Below the pieces are notes generated by a model, which had not been told where the DNA came from, did no database searches, and saw only the letters and a program-made list of their open reading frames with translations. A stretch of 22,210 nucleotides of DNA from Nitrospira sp. SG-bin2 (lineage in GTDB: Bacteria; Nitrospirota; Nitrospiria; Nitrospirales; Nitrospiraceae). Positions 1 through 6,992 of this stretch are shown here, piece by piece (the first letter of the stretch is position 1; each line of letters opens with the position of its first letter). The stretch covers positions 1 to 22,210 of the forward strand of contig LVWT01000003.1 in NCBI GenBank assembly GCA_002083405.1, given 5' to 3'. The translations under genes and the position numbers were made by a program.

Positions 1-30
1 AACCACACCCCCAGGCAGAAGGAGATGAGG

Positions 31-93
31 ATGGTTTACCGACCGATACACAAACAGGAGTGCTCATGCCGCAAGTGTCGGAGGTGGGGATGA
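31..93 (+). CDS. possible cysteine-motif micropeptide (20 aa), or C-terminus of an upstream gene
   Basis: Short reading frame starting at ATG 31, preceded by AAGGAG at 19-24 (six bases of spacing), and encoding MVYRPIHKQECSCRKCRRWG. The CSCRKC cluster resembles a zinc knuckle and the tail is basic. Its TGA at 91-93 overlaps an ATG at 90 that could start the next gene (ATGA coupling, the style used throughout this phage). The same frame is open to the window edge, so this may instead be the C-terminus of a longer gene that begins outside. Function unknown; existence as a separate gene is uncertain. Confidence 0.3.
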   Translation: MVYRPIHKQECSCRKCRRWG

Positions 94-311
94 AACTGGA
101 CCGCAGCAAATCGTGGTGGCTGGCGAAGATTCAGCTACTTGAACCTGCCGAGCCGGAAATGGACGTGCGCGACATGCTGAGGCAGTGCAAGACGCTCACG
201 CCATCGCTGATGACCGGAGAGCAAGCAATCGAGCGGCTCAAGGAAATCAATGTTCATGTCTACCGCTGTTTGAATGACCTTGGCGTCCGGTTCCCGGCTG
301 AGAATCAATAG
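66..311 (+). CDS. small hypothetical phage protein (81 aa)
   Basis: Short soluble protein with no recognised domain. The chosen ATG at 66 has AGGAG at 56-60 with five bases of spacing. A second ATG at 90 is preceded by GGAGG at 80-84 and overlaps the stop of the possible upstream micropeptide, giving a 73-aa product that starts MKLDRSKSWW; the two starts cannot be separated from sequence alone. The frame is also open leftwards to the window edge. The central part (MTGEQAIERLKEINVHVYRCLNDLG) looks helical. No signal peptide or membrane segment is seen. It lies among other tiny genes ahead of the terminase, a position usually filled by lineage-specific phage genes. Confidence 0.55.
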   Translation: MPQVSEVGMKLDRSKSWWLAKIQLLEPAEPEMDVRDMLRQCKTLTPSLMTGEQAIERLKEINVHVYRCLNDLGVRFPAENQ

Positions 312-351
312 CCACCCCTAACCAATCCCCCAGGTCCGTGTGAGGAAGAAG

Positions 352-588
352 ATGGACGCTAACGAGCTAAGTGTTGTTCGGGGCCTCATCAATGAGGCAG
401 GGCGGTGGCACCGGGAAAGCATTGCCGCGCATGAGAGGGGCGATGACGTTGGGTTCAATCATGCACAGGAAATGTTCCTGCGGTTTGGCGAGCGGATCAA
501 CGAGATGCTCGGAATGACGCCGCCGAACTGGGATGAGGTTGTCAGGCTATCCGAAGAACTGTCCTCAGCCACCCCCAAGTCCCTATAG
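352..588 (+). CDS. small hypothetical phage protein (78 aa)
   Basis: Acidic, probably all-helical small protein beginning MDANELSVVRGLINEAGRWH. ATG 352 is preceded by an AGGAAG purine run at about 343-348. An in-frame GTG at 340 would add four residues but lies upstream of that purine run, so ATG is preferred. No catalytic motif, membrane segment or cysteine cluster is visible. The stop codon at 586-588 overlaps the AGGAG ribosome-binding site of the next gene, which ties it to the same transcript. Function unknown. Confidence 0.55.
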   Translation: MDANELSVVRGLINEAGRWHRESIAAHERGDDVGFNHAQEMFLRFGERINEMLGMTPPNWDEVVRLSEELSSATPKSL

Positions 589-599
589 GAGAGGGCGGG

Positions 600-947
600 A
601 TGCTGGTCACCAATTCAGGTCCCCACGTCTTTAAGCTTCGGGAGCGCATTTCCGAGCTGGAGGACGAGGTTGCCGAGTTAAAGCAGATCCTGGCCGCGTC
701 AGATGGCGACTACCGGCACCGCTCCCTTGGGCTCACCAAGACCCAAGCCAAGCTGTACGGGGCTCTGTTGCGCCGCAAATCCATGACCACGGAGCAACTG
801 ATGGCGGTGATCTATCCCGACTCAGACGAGAGGTCAGAACGCTCGACCAAGAACGTCAACGTCCAGCTTCATTTCATGCGGAAGAAGGGCATCCCGATTG
901 AGTCAGTATGGGGCGAGGGGTATCGGCTAGGAAGGGCAGCGGAATAG
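600..947 (+). CDS. coiled-coil protein with C-terminal winged helix (OmpR/PhoB-type DNA-binding domain)
   Basis: 115-aa putative DNA-binding regulator. Residues about 10-32 (FKLRERISELEDEVAELKQI) form a heptad-like coiled coil suited to dimerisation. Residues about 44-112 match the layout of the trans_reg_C winged helix: LTKTQAKLYGALL, then TTEQLMAVIYPD, then a recognition-helix region STKNVNVQLHFMRKKG, then the wing hairpin IESVWGEGYRLG. No receiver domain is present, so it is not a response regulator; the coil replaces it. ATG 600 is preceded by AGGAGAGGG at 587-595. Its TAG is followed at once by the next ATG. Stand-alone domains of this kind occur in phages. It could regulate phage or host promoters; the target is not known from sequence. 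Confidence 0.75.
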   Translation: MLVTNSGPHVFKLRERISELEDEVAELKQILAASDGDYRHRSLGLTKTQAKLYGALLRRKSMTTEQLMAVIYPDSDERSERSTKNVNVQLHFMRKKGIPIESVWGEGYRLGRAAE

Positions 948-1295
948 ATGGCCCGTCCTAAGAAGCCCCCGTTACCTCCCGGCATCACCAGGCGCATCAG
1001 GGAGCTTCACAGGGCAAAGAACACCCCAAAGCAGATTTCCCAATTCCTGTGCAATGACGGTATCCGGATAACGGAGTTCGCCGTCTCGATCTGGCTGAAG
1101 ACCAACGTCATAGGGATGGGGAAGGACCCGAGTTGGAAACCCGTAGGTGAATGGCCTCATAATATGCCCAGATTTGAAGACGATCCGGCCGCGGTTAAAT
1201 CAGACGGCCGGATAATCGTGCGCCCGGTCTATGCGAGCGGTGGTGGATATGCCGGGTGTAGCTCACTGGCAGGCACCTACCGCGTGAAGCGATAA
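948..1295 (+). CDS. hypothetical protein with N-terminal HTH-like region
   Basis: 115-aa basic protein. Residues 1-50 begin MARPKKPPLPPGITRRIREL and continue KNTPKQISQFL...ITEFAVSIWLK, which looks like a helix-turn-helix of the kind found in small terminase subunits and site-specific DNA-binding proteins. The C-terminal half is Gly-rich and has no recognised motif. The start directly abuts the TAG of the winged-helix gene, so translation is probably coupled. It sits one gene ahead of the terminase pair and could be a second small DNA-binding protein or a terminase accessory factor; this is inferred from position and the weak HTH pattern only. Confidence 0.5.
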   Translation: MARPKKPPLPPGITRRIRELHRAKNTPKQISQFLCNDGIRITEFAVSIWLKTNVIGMGKDPSWKPVGEWPHNMPRFEDDPAAVKSDGRIIVRPVYASGGGYAGCSSLAGTYRVKR

Positions 1296-1316
1296 AATAT
1301 CAAAAGAAATCAAACA

Positions 1317-1604
1317 ATGGCCCGTGGCGGTAAGAGAGAAGGGGCGGGACGCCCGCCCGGTGCTGTGAACAAGGCAACGGCAGAGTTCAAGGACATTGCC
1401 GGTGAGTATACCGAGGAGTGCCTGGGCATTCTCATGGAAGTGGCGCGGGGATCTTCGAGCGATGCTGCCAGGGTGGCTGCGGTCAATGGCGTTCTTGATC
1501 GCGCCCTTGGAAAGCCCAAGCAAGCCGTTGATGCAAACGTTACCGGCTCACTGACCGTCAACATTATCCGCTTCTCGGATGCCAACGATAAACCTGCCGT
1601 ATAA
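1317..1604 (+). CDS. terS: putative terminase small subunit (95 aa)
   Basis: The N-terminus MARGGKREGAGRPPGAVNKA carries the Gly-Arg-Pro basic stretch common at the start of many phage small terminases and related packaging proteins, thought to contact DNA. A helical core follows (FKDIAGEYTEECLGILMEVARG, then SDAARVAAVNGVLDRALGKP). It is short for the family (often 120-180 aa). The 3' end overlaps the large terminase start by 26 bases, the usual gene order. No good Shine-Dalgarno is visible; the leader at 1291-1316 is unusually AT-rich. In packaging, the small subunit recognises viral DNA and regulates the large subunit. The role is inferred from motif and position. Confidence 0.65.
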   Translation: MARGGKREGAGRPPGAVNKATAEFKDIAGEYTEECLGILMEVARGSSSDAARVAAVNGVLDRALGKPKQAVDANVTGSLTVNIIRFSDANDKPAV

Positions 1605-2886
1605 CTGGCAGCCCAGGCCGTACCAGCGGAAGCTCTGGAACTACCTGGAGGGTGGCGGCAAGCGAGCCGTGGCGGTTTGGCATCGCCGCGCCGGCAAGGA
1701 TGATGTTTGCCTGCATTGGGCGGCGACGGCCGCGTTTGATCGGGTCGGGTCCTACTGGCACATGCTCCCGGAGGCCACCCAGGCACGCAAGGCTATCTGG
1801 GATGCCGTGAATCCTCACACCGGCCGGCGACGTATTGACGAGGCTTTCCCTGGTCCATTGCGCGACGTGACGCGGGAAGTGGACATGTTCATCCGCTTCA
1901 AGAACGGCTCGACGTGGCAGGTGGTTGGCAGCGACAATTTCAACAGCCTTGTCGGGTCGCCTCCGATCGGTCTGGTGTTCTCTGAGTATGCTCTAGCCAA
2001 TCCGGAGGCATGGGACTATCTCAGGCCAATCTTGGCTGAGAATGGCGGGTGGTCGCTATTCATCTACACACCGCGCGGACGGAACCACGGCAAGGTGCTA
2101 TACGACGTTGCCGAGTCAGAGCCGGCATGGTTTGCCGAGCGGTTGCGGGCGGCAGAGACTGGAGTATTCACTCCGGAGAGTCTGGACGAAGAACGGCGCC
2201 AGCTCGTCAGCCAATATGGGGAAGACGTTGGCTTGGCGAAGTTCCGGCAGGAATACGAGTGCAGCTTTGAGGGCGCCATTCTGGGGGCATACTACGCCCG
2301 AGAAATGGCGGCGGCCGAGCTGGACAAGCGGATAGCCAGCGTGCCATGGGAGCCGTCTATCCCCGTTATAACGGCATGGGACCTGGGCATTGATGACGAA
2401 ACCTCGATTTGGTTTGCTCAGCTTGTTGGCAAAGAGGTTCACCTGATTGACCACATCCACGGTTCCGGCCATGGGATGCCGCACTACGCCAATCTGGTGA
2501 AGCAGAAGCCGTATGCCTATTCCGAACACCTCTTGCCCCATGATGCTGAGCCGAGGGAGCGGGGGTCCGGCAAGAGCATAGACGAGGTGCTTAGGTCGCT
2601 AGAACTGAAGACCAGGATTATTCCGCGCATGGATGTGATGGACGGCATAAACGCCGCTCGCAATCTGCTCCCAAAGTGCTGGTTTGACGCCAAGAAATGC
2701 GCCTATGGGATTGAGTCGCTTCAGCAGTATCGGACGGAATACGATGACGACAAGAAAACGTTCAAGACGACGCCATATCACGATTGGACGTCCCATGCCG
2801 CCGATGCCTTCCGGTATCTGGCGTTGGGCTTGAAACCCCTCCAGCCCAAGCCCGTCAAGAAGCCAAACGTCAAGTGGGTGGTGTGA
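1579..2886 (+). CDS. terL: terminase large subunit
   Basis: 435-aa packaging motor ATPase plus nuclease, a normal length for the family. The N-terminal ATPase domain has the Walker A-like HRRAGKDD at about residues 36-43, with the basic pair typical of large terminases, and a Walker B-like strand GLVFSEYA at about 131-138. The C-terminal RNase H-fold nuclease carries acidic residues in AWDLGIDDETSI (about 267-278), LLPHDAEPRERG, and the terminal SHAADAFRYLALG. It cuts concatemeric DNA and drives it into the prohead through the portal. ATG 1579 lies inside the small terminase gene, and the TGA overlaps the next ATG (TGATG). Confidence 0.95.
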   Translation: MPTINLPYNWQPRPYQRKLWNYLEGGGKRAVAVWHRRAGKDDVCLHWAATAAFDRVGSYWHMLPEATQARKAIWDAVNPHTGRRRIDEAFPGPLRDVTREVDMFIRFKNGSTWQVVGSDNFNSLVGSPPIGLVFSEYALANPEAWDYLRPILAENGGWSLFIYTPRGRNHGKVLYDVAESEPAWFAERLRAAETGVFTPESLDEERRQLVSQYGEDVGLAKFRQEYECSFEGAILGAYYAREMAAAELDKRIASVPWEPSIPVITAWDLGIDDETSIWFAQLVGKEVHLIDHIHGSGHGMPHYANLVKQKPYAYSEHLLPHDAEPRERGSGKSIDEVLRSLELKTRIIPRMDVMDGINAARNLLPKCWFDAKKCAYGIESLQQYRTEYDDDKKTFKTTPYHDWTSHAADAFRYLALGLKPLQPKPVKKPNVKWVV

Positions 2887-3104
2887 TGATTAAGGCTACC
2901 TGCGGCCATGAGGTCGCGAAGGTCGAGGATCTGGTGGATATCCGATATGGCGGCGAGGATTGTGACGCCGTGGAGGGTATCCATCGGTGCGTGTTCTACG
3001 CCACGTACTGCCCCGCCTGTGCTGAGGCGGCCAAAGCATGGCCAGAATACATTGCCAACGATGAAGACGAGGACCGCTGGCTTGACGGACAGCGGGCGGT
3101 GTGA
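2886..3104 (+). CDS. small zinc-ribbon-like hypothetical protein (72 aa)
   Basis: The real start is ATG 2886, which overlaps the terminase TGA by one base (TGATG); a longer in-frame extension into terL is unlikely. The protein begins MIKATCGHEVAKVEDL and later has HRCVFYATYCPACAEAA, so CGH and CPAC could form one zinc site. The C-terminus is acidic (NDEDEDRW). No enzyme motif is present. Small proteins with such ribbons are common filler genes between terminase and portal in phages; the function is unknown. Confidence 0.6.
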   Translation: MIKATCGHEVAKVEDLVDIRYGGEDCDAVEGIHRCVFYATYCPACAEAAKAWPEYIANDEDEDRWLDGQRAV

Positions 3105-3280
3105 TGGAAGACTTCAAAGCCTACTACGCCAAGTTTGAGGAATATCGGCAATATGCCGAGAAGAACGGCTCTCCATTCGCCTGGGCTGAGTTCCTGGTCG
3201 TGATTGACCCGAGCATGCACGGCTGTGCTGATCTGATCGGGTTTCAGAACAAGGCGCTGGCAGCCCTGCTGCGGCGTTAG
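3104..3280 (+). CDS. small hypothetical protein (58 aa)
   Basis: Starts at ATG 3104, overlapping the preceding TGA by one base (TGATG), and ends with TAG at 3278-3280. The sequence begins MEDFKAYYAKFEEYRQYAEK and ends KALAALLRR; it is amphipathic and helical with no recognised domain. Its stop codon is part of the upstream box of the first copy of the phage promoter motif (GTTAG at 3276-3280), so the early/packaging gene block ends where the head module promoter begins. Function unknown. Confidence 0.55.
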   Translation: MEDFKAYYAKFEEYRQYAEKNGSPFAWAEFLVVIDPSMHGCADLIGFQNKALAALLRR

Positions 3281-3307
3281 AAACCCCGCCTAGCTCTTCG
3301 GCATAAT
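3276..3307 (+). promoter_or_regulatory. phage promoter motif, copy 1 (head module)
   Basis: GTTAGAAACC at 3276-3285, 16 bases, then CATAAT at 3302-3307. Both boxes and the spacing are shared with copies at 12708, 15656 and 22012. CATAAT resembles a sigma70 -10 box; the upstream box does not match TTGACA. It is followed by AAGGAGG (3318-3324) and GGAACC (3323-3328) just ahead of ATG 3329, and would drive the portal-to-capsid block. Confidence 0.7.
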
Positions 3308-3328
3308 CCTCCCACCCAAGGAGGAACC

Positions 3329-3463
3329 ATGTCCGCAATCTTGAATCGGTTCGAAGAGATGCAGCGCCAGATTGACGAACTGGCGAAGCGTCTGGCCGTT
3401 CTTGAGCGCCCGCCGGAGAAGCCAGTTGCTGACGGAACGCCAACTAAGCGCAATCCTCGATAA
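3329..3463 (+). CDS. 44-aa coiled-coil protein ahead of the portal
   Basis: Starts at ATG 3329 with a strong AAGGAGG at 3318-3324 and is the first gene after promoter copy 1. It begins MSAILNRFEEMQRQIDELAK and has hydrophobic residues at heptad-like spacing (L5, F8, M11, I15, L18, L22, L25), then a Pro-rich basic tail ending TKRNPR. It overlaps the portal reading frame by 38 bases. Its position and strong ribosome-binding site support a real gene, perhaps a translational lead-in for the portal's TTG start or a small connector accessory. No homologue is recognised. Confidence 0.55.
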   Translation: MSAILNRFEEMQRQIDELAKRLAVLERPPEKPVADGTPTKRNPR

Positions 3464-5798
3464 CGAGCAGCGCGCGGCCCTCGGGTTTCTCTCCGGGGAA
3501 CTCTCCAAGGACCGCGAGAAGGCGCTGGATTACTACTATGGCCGCCCCTTCGGCACTGAACAGCCGGGGCGGTCTCAGGTCGTTCTCAGGGACACCCAGG
3601 ACACGATCGAGTGGATTCTCCCGGCCCTGCTCAAGATTTTCACCTCGGGCGACGACACCGTTGCCTATGAGCCCCGAGGCCCGGAAGACGAAGCCTTTGC
3701 CAAGCAGGCTACGGAATACTGCAATTACGTATTCACCCAGGATAACCCCGGGTTCATGTTGCTGTACGACTTCTTCAAGGACGCCCTTCTGCAGAAGAAC
3801 GGCGTCCTGAAGGTCTATTGGGACAGCGAGGCCATCCAGGAAACCAGGTCCGTCGATGATATGGACGATGAGACCTACACCCTGCTGGCGGCCGATCCTG
3901 ACATTGAGATCATCGAGCACACCGAGAACAGCGAAGCGGGTCCCGGTTCCTCCCCGCCGCTGGCGGCCGGGGGAGTTGCGGGAATGGCGCCTAGCGCTAC
4001 GCCCGCGCCCCCGGTCGTTACCCACGACGTGAAGTATGTCAAGCGCCAGGGCAAGGTCTGTATCGAGGCCGTTCCTCCCGAGGAGTTCCTGATCTCTCGC
4101 CGGGCCAAGTCTGACCTGTCCAAAGCGCCCTATGTGGCCCACCGGACTCGCAAAACCCTGTCCGACCTCATCACGTCCGGCTTTGACCCGGATCAGGTCA
4201 AGACCCTGCCCAGCGATGAATCCTCCACGCTGAACGAAGAGGCCGAGACCCGCCGGAAGACCGACGACGAAGGCGGTCCCGATACCGCCAACCGAGAAGG
4301 CGTGATGCGGGAGGTGTGGGTAACTGAGCATTACATCCTCGTGGACTATGACGAGGACGGGATTGCGGAGCGCCGGAAGGTCACGACCGCGGGAACCAAC
4401 ACGATCATCCTGCGCAAGAAGGACGGGGAAGACGACAAGGGCAGGGCTCAGTACAAACCCGACATCGTGGAGTGGGAAGGGCCGCTGCCGTTCGCCTCAG
4501 TCACTCCGATTCCCGTCCCGCATCGGTTCTATGGCCAGTCGATATTTGACCAGGTTCAGGACCTCCAGCTTATCCGCTCCACCCTGCTTAGGCAGATGCT
4601 GGATAACCTCTATCTCACCAACAACCCGAGGCACTTCGGCGACAAAGGACGAATCAATCAGGACGACTACAACTCGCCGGAACCTGGCGGTTTGGTTGGC
4701 ACCGATGGCGACCCGAACGGGATCGTTAAGGAGTTCAACATCCCGTTCACGGCGGGGGCTTCCTTGCCAGTCATGGAATACCTGGAGTCGGTTCGAGAGA
4801 ACCGAACGGGTGTCACCCGTTACAACCAGGGTATTGACGCCAACTCCCTGAACAAGACCGCCACCGGCATCTCCCAGATCATGAATGCCGCACAACAGCG
4901 CATCGAGCTGATCGCTCGTGTGTTCGCAGAAACCGGCGTCAAGGACATCTTCAAGATCATCCTCTTCTGCTCCACCAAGTATCAGAGCAAGGAGAGGATC
5001 ATCCGCCTTCGGGGCGATTGGGTGCCGATGGACCCCCGTCAGTGGGAATCCAACTATGACGTTCGGGTGAACGTTGGTCTGGGCACCGGCAACAAGGACC
5101 AGATGCTCATGCACCTGCAGAGCATCCTTGGCATCCAGGCCCAAGCCCTGCAAATCCAGGGCGGGATGACCGGTCCGTTGGTCACGGCCGACAACATCTA
5201 CAACACCTGCTCCAAGCTGGTGGAGAACTCTGGCCTCAAGCACGTCGAGTTGTATTTCACCGACCCGAAGAACGCGCCGCCGCAGCCTCCCAAGCCTGAT
5301 CCTGAAATGGCGAAGGTCCAGCAGCAGGGCGAGATCGAGAAGGCCAAGCTCCAACTGCAAGCCCAGAGCGACCAAGCCAAGCTGGCGCTGGAGGCGAAGA
5401 AGACCGAACAGGAGATGCAGCTCAAGCTGGCCGAAGCCGCCGCGACAATCCAGATGAAGCGCGAAGAGCACGCGATGAATGCGCAGTTGACGCAGCAGAA
5501 GGCCGCGACCGACCAGCAGCTTGCCCGCGACAAGATGGAGGGCGACCAGGAAGTGAAGCGCATGGCGGCGGAGAACAAGGCGCAGGTGGTCGTTGGCGCG
5601 GACGGCAGGGCCGCGAAGATCAGCGACACCACGGGGCAGTTGGCCGAAATGTTCGCCTCGTTCGTACAGCGCCAGGCGGAGCGCGATGCGAAGCAGGATG
5701 AGCAGTTCCAGATACTCGCCAAGATGCTGACCGCCGAGACGCAGATCGTCCGCGGCGCCGACGGTCGGGCGACGGGCACTAGGCGGGTGATGCAATGA
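3426..5798 (+). CDS. portal protein
   Basis: About 790 aa; forms the dodecameric portal ring through which DNA is packaged and ejected. The frame has no early ATG. TTG 3426 is the best start, with GGAG at 3415-3418 and seven bases of spacing, giving MLTERQLSAILDNEQ. Residues about 25-50 (LSKDREKALDYYYGRPFG) and the SQVVLRDTQDTIEWILP segment match the long-portal group of SU10/P22-like podoviruses. A Gly/Ala/Pro-rich linker lies at about 168-198. The C-terminal 170 residues are a long Gln/Lys/Glu-rich helix (QQQGEIEKAKLQLQAQ onwards), consistent with the helical barrel of P22-type portals. GADGRA occurs twice near the C-terminus. The TGA overlaps the next ATG. Confidence 0.9.
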   Translation: MLTERQLSAILDNEQRAALGFLSGELSKDREKALDYYYGRPFGTEQPGRSQVVLRDTQDTIEWILPALLKIFTSGDDTVAYEPRGPEDEAFAKQATEYCNYVFTQDNPGFMLLYDFFKDALLQKNGVLKVYWDSEAIQETRSVDDMDDETYTLLAADPDIEIIEHTENSEAGPGSSPPLAAGGVAGMAPSATPAPPVVTHDVKYVKRQGKVCIEAVPPEEFLISRRAKSDLSKAPYVAHRTRKTLSDLITSGFDPDQVKTLPSDESSTLNEEAETRRKTDDEGGPDTANREGVMREVWVTEHYILVDYDEDGIAERRKVTTAGTNTIILRKKDGEDDKGRAQYKPDIVEWEGPLPFASVTPIPVPHRFYGQSIFDQVQDLQLIRSTLLRQMLDNLYLTNNPRHFGDKGRINQDDYNSPEPGGLVGTDGDPNGIVKEFNIPFTAGASLPVMEYLESVRENRTGVTRYNQGIDANSLNKTATGISQIMNAAQQRIELIARVFAETGVKDIFKIILFCSTKYQSKERIIRLRGDWVPMDPRQWESNYDVRVNVGLGTGNKDQMLMHLQSILGIQAQALQIQGGMTGPLVTADNIYNTCSKLVENSGLKHVELYFTDPKNAPPQPPKPDPEMAKVQQQGEIEKAKLQLQAQSDQAKLALEAKKTEQEMQLKLAEAAATIQMKREEHAMNAQLTQQKAATDQQLARDKMEGDQEVKRMAAENKAQVVVGADGRAAKISDTTGQLAEMFASFVQRQAERDAKQDEQFQILAKMLTAETQIVRGADGRATGTRRVMQ

Positions 5799-5884
5799 CC
5801 CTGTGTGAGCACGTCGAGAAGATTTTCCGCGCCCTTTACCGGGCATTCCGGCCCCAAGCATTCAACGGAGACGCATTCCAATGA
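5795..5884 (+). CDS. 29-aa micro-gene coupled on both sides
   Basis: ATG 5795 overlaps the portal stop as ATGA, and its own TGA at 5882-5884 overlaps the next ATG at 5881, again as ATGA. The product starts MTLCEHVEKIFRALYRAFRP and ends QAFNGDAFQ; it is amphipathic with aromatic residues. It fills the 82-base gap between two structural genes exactly. That double overlap argues for translation, either for the peptide itself or to hand ribosomes on to the next gene. Too short to recognise a family. Confidence 0.5.
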   Translation: MTLCEHVEKIFRALYRAFRPQAFNGDAFQ

Positions 5885-6540
5885 GGGTTACGCACGCATT
5901 TCAATCGGTCAAGGCTGACAGCGGGGATTCGTCCCTGATCCAGCCCAGCAACTGGAACGCTGACCATGTGATCGAAGGGGGCGCTCTGCCGTTGCAACTG
6001 CCGATCCAGGATGGCGCAAGGGTTGGGCAATTGCTGGAGGCAGTCAGTGCGGACCTGATCGGCGCAGATACATGGAACGGTCAGTTGGTGGCAGTTCCGT
6101 TCGTGGCGGCAGAGGCAAAAACATGGACGAGGGTTTCGATTTATAACGAAACACCAGAAGCGGCCGTTAATTTTCGGCTCGGCATCTATGCGTCAGGCGC
6201 AGATGGACTGCCTGACGCCCTACTGGTTGATGCTGGCGAGCACGAGTTTGATGGGGCTTCCGAGTACATCGATTTGACAATTTCTCAAGCGCTTTCTGCC
6301 GACGCTGTTTATTGGCTGGGATATATTTCTGAGGACGCCAGCACGGCCGTCGTTAGCGGGTGTGGTGATACCGAGGCCAGCGTCAATCCGATTGGCGGGT
6401 TCTTTTTTGCCAACGCGGATGCCGGTCGTGCCACCGGGGTTGCAAAAGCGCAGGCATATGGCGCGCTTCCAGCATCCTTCGGGGCAATAGATGAATACCT
6501 ATTTTCCTCGCCCTCCATCTGGCTCCGCACGGGCGTCTGA
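5881..6540 (+). CDS. virion structural protein with SNWNADH motif (219 aa)
   Basis: The N-terminus MRVTHAFQSVKADSGDSSLI is followed by QPSNWNADHVI, a motif I associate with phage tail, fibre and decoration proteins. The rest reads as beta-sandwich (VNFRLGIYASGADGLPDALL, YWLGYISEDASTAVVSG), resembling carbohydrate-binding-like domains on virion surfaces. No enzyme motif is seen. ATG 5881 overlaps the micro-gene stop (ATGA), and the TGA overlaps the next ATG. Lying between portal and scaffold/capsid, it could be a capsid decoration protein or a head-proximal fibre. The structural role is inferred from motif and position. Confidence 0.6.
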   Translation: MRVTHAFQSVKADSGDSSLIQPSNWNADHVIEGGALPLQLPIQDGARVGQLLEAVSADLIGADTWNGQLVAVPFVAAEAKTWTRVSIYNETPEAAVNFRLGIYASGADGLPDALLVDAGEHEFDGASEYIDLTISQALSADAVYWLGYISEDASTAVVSGCGDTEASVNPIGGFFFANADAGRATGVAKAQAYGALPASFGAIDEYLFSSPSIWLRTGV

Positions 6541-6992
6541 TGGCAGGTAGCCCAGCAGCATTTCTCCCTGCCGCCTTCGAGACGACTGCATTCCAGACCG
6601 GCGCGGGGGCGGTCGTTGTCGCGGCCACATTGACGCCGGGCGGCATTGGCAAGGCCGAGCGGAAGAAACGCAGGGTCATGCTCCCGGATGGACGGGTCGT
6701 GACCCCGAGGGATGATACCGACCTCCGCCGCATCGTTGCCGACATTATCGACAACCCGATGGTTGTCCCGGGTATTGAGATCCCCAAGAAGCTTGCCAAG
6801 GCCAAGCGGAAGGTGGCTGCCAAGCCTGCGGAGAAGCCTGCCTTCGCGCCCATCCCGGCCGAGTTCTGGGCTCGGTTGGAAACCCAGCAAAGCGATTTCC
6901 TAAAATACACCGAAGTCCTCCAGGCGTGGGAAGCCTATTGGCGCGCCAGGCAGGAGGATGAGGACGACATAGAGCTTTTGTTGGTCGCTTGA
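6540..6992 (+). CDS. hypothetical structural-module protein (150 aa)
   Basis: Begins MAGSPAAFLPAAFETTAFQT, a short hydrophobic lead of the FxPxxFET type seen in small proteins of phage structural modules. A basic stretch follows (GKAERKKRRVMLPDGRVVTP), then an Ala/Lys-rich linker (KKLAKAKRKVAAKPAEKPA) and an acidic helical C-terminus (WRARQEDEDDIELLLVA). ATG 6540 overlaps the preceding TGA (TGATG). Its last four bases form the TTGA overlap with the next gene. Function unknown; the charge segregation would suit an assembly adaptor. Confidence 0.55.
   Translation: MAGSPAAFLPAAFETTAFQTGAGAVVVAATLTPGGIGKAERKKRRVMLPDGRVVTPRDDTDLRRIVADIIDNPMVVPGIEIPKKLAKAKRKVAAKPAEKPAFAPIPAEFWARLETQQSDFLKYTEVLQAWEAYWRARQEDEDDIELLLVA

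Noticed and set aside
2784..2885. N-terminal extension of the zinc-ribbon protein into the terminase gene
   Set aside because: ATG 2886 overlaps the terminase stop in the coupling style used across the window, and the extension shows no conserved features.
4497..5861. Long open frame on the minus strand (454 aa), and a further one at 3444-4331
   Set aside because: Both lie antisense to the portal gene, whose protein is clearly recognisable. The translations are Leu/Arg/Gly-rich shadow sequences typical of GC-rich coding DNA.
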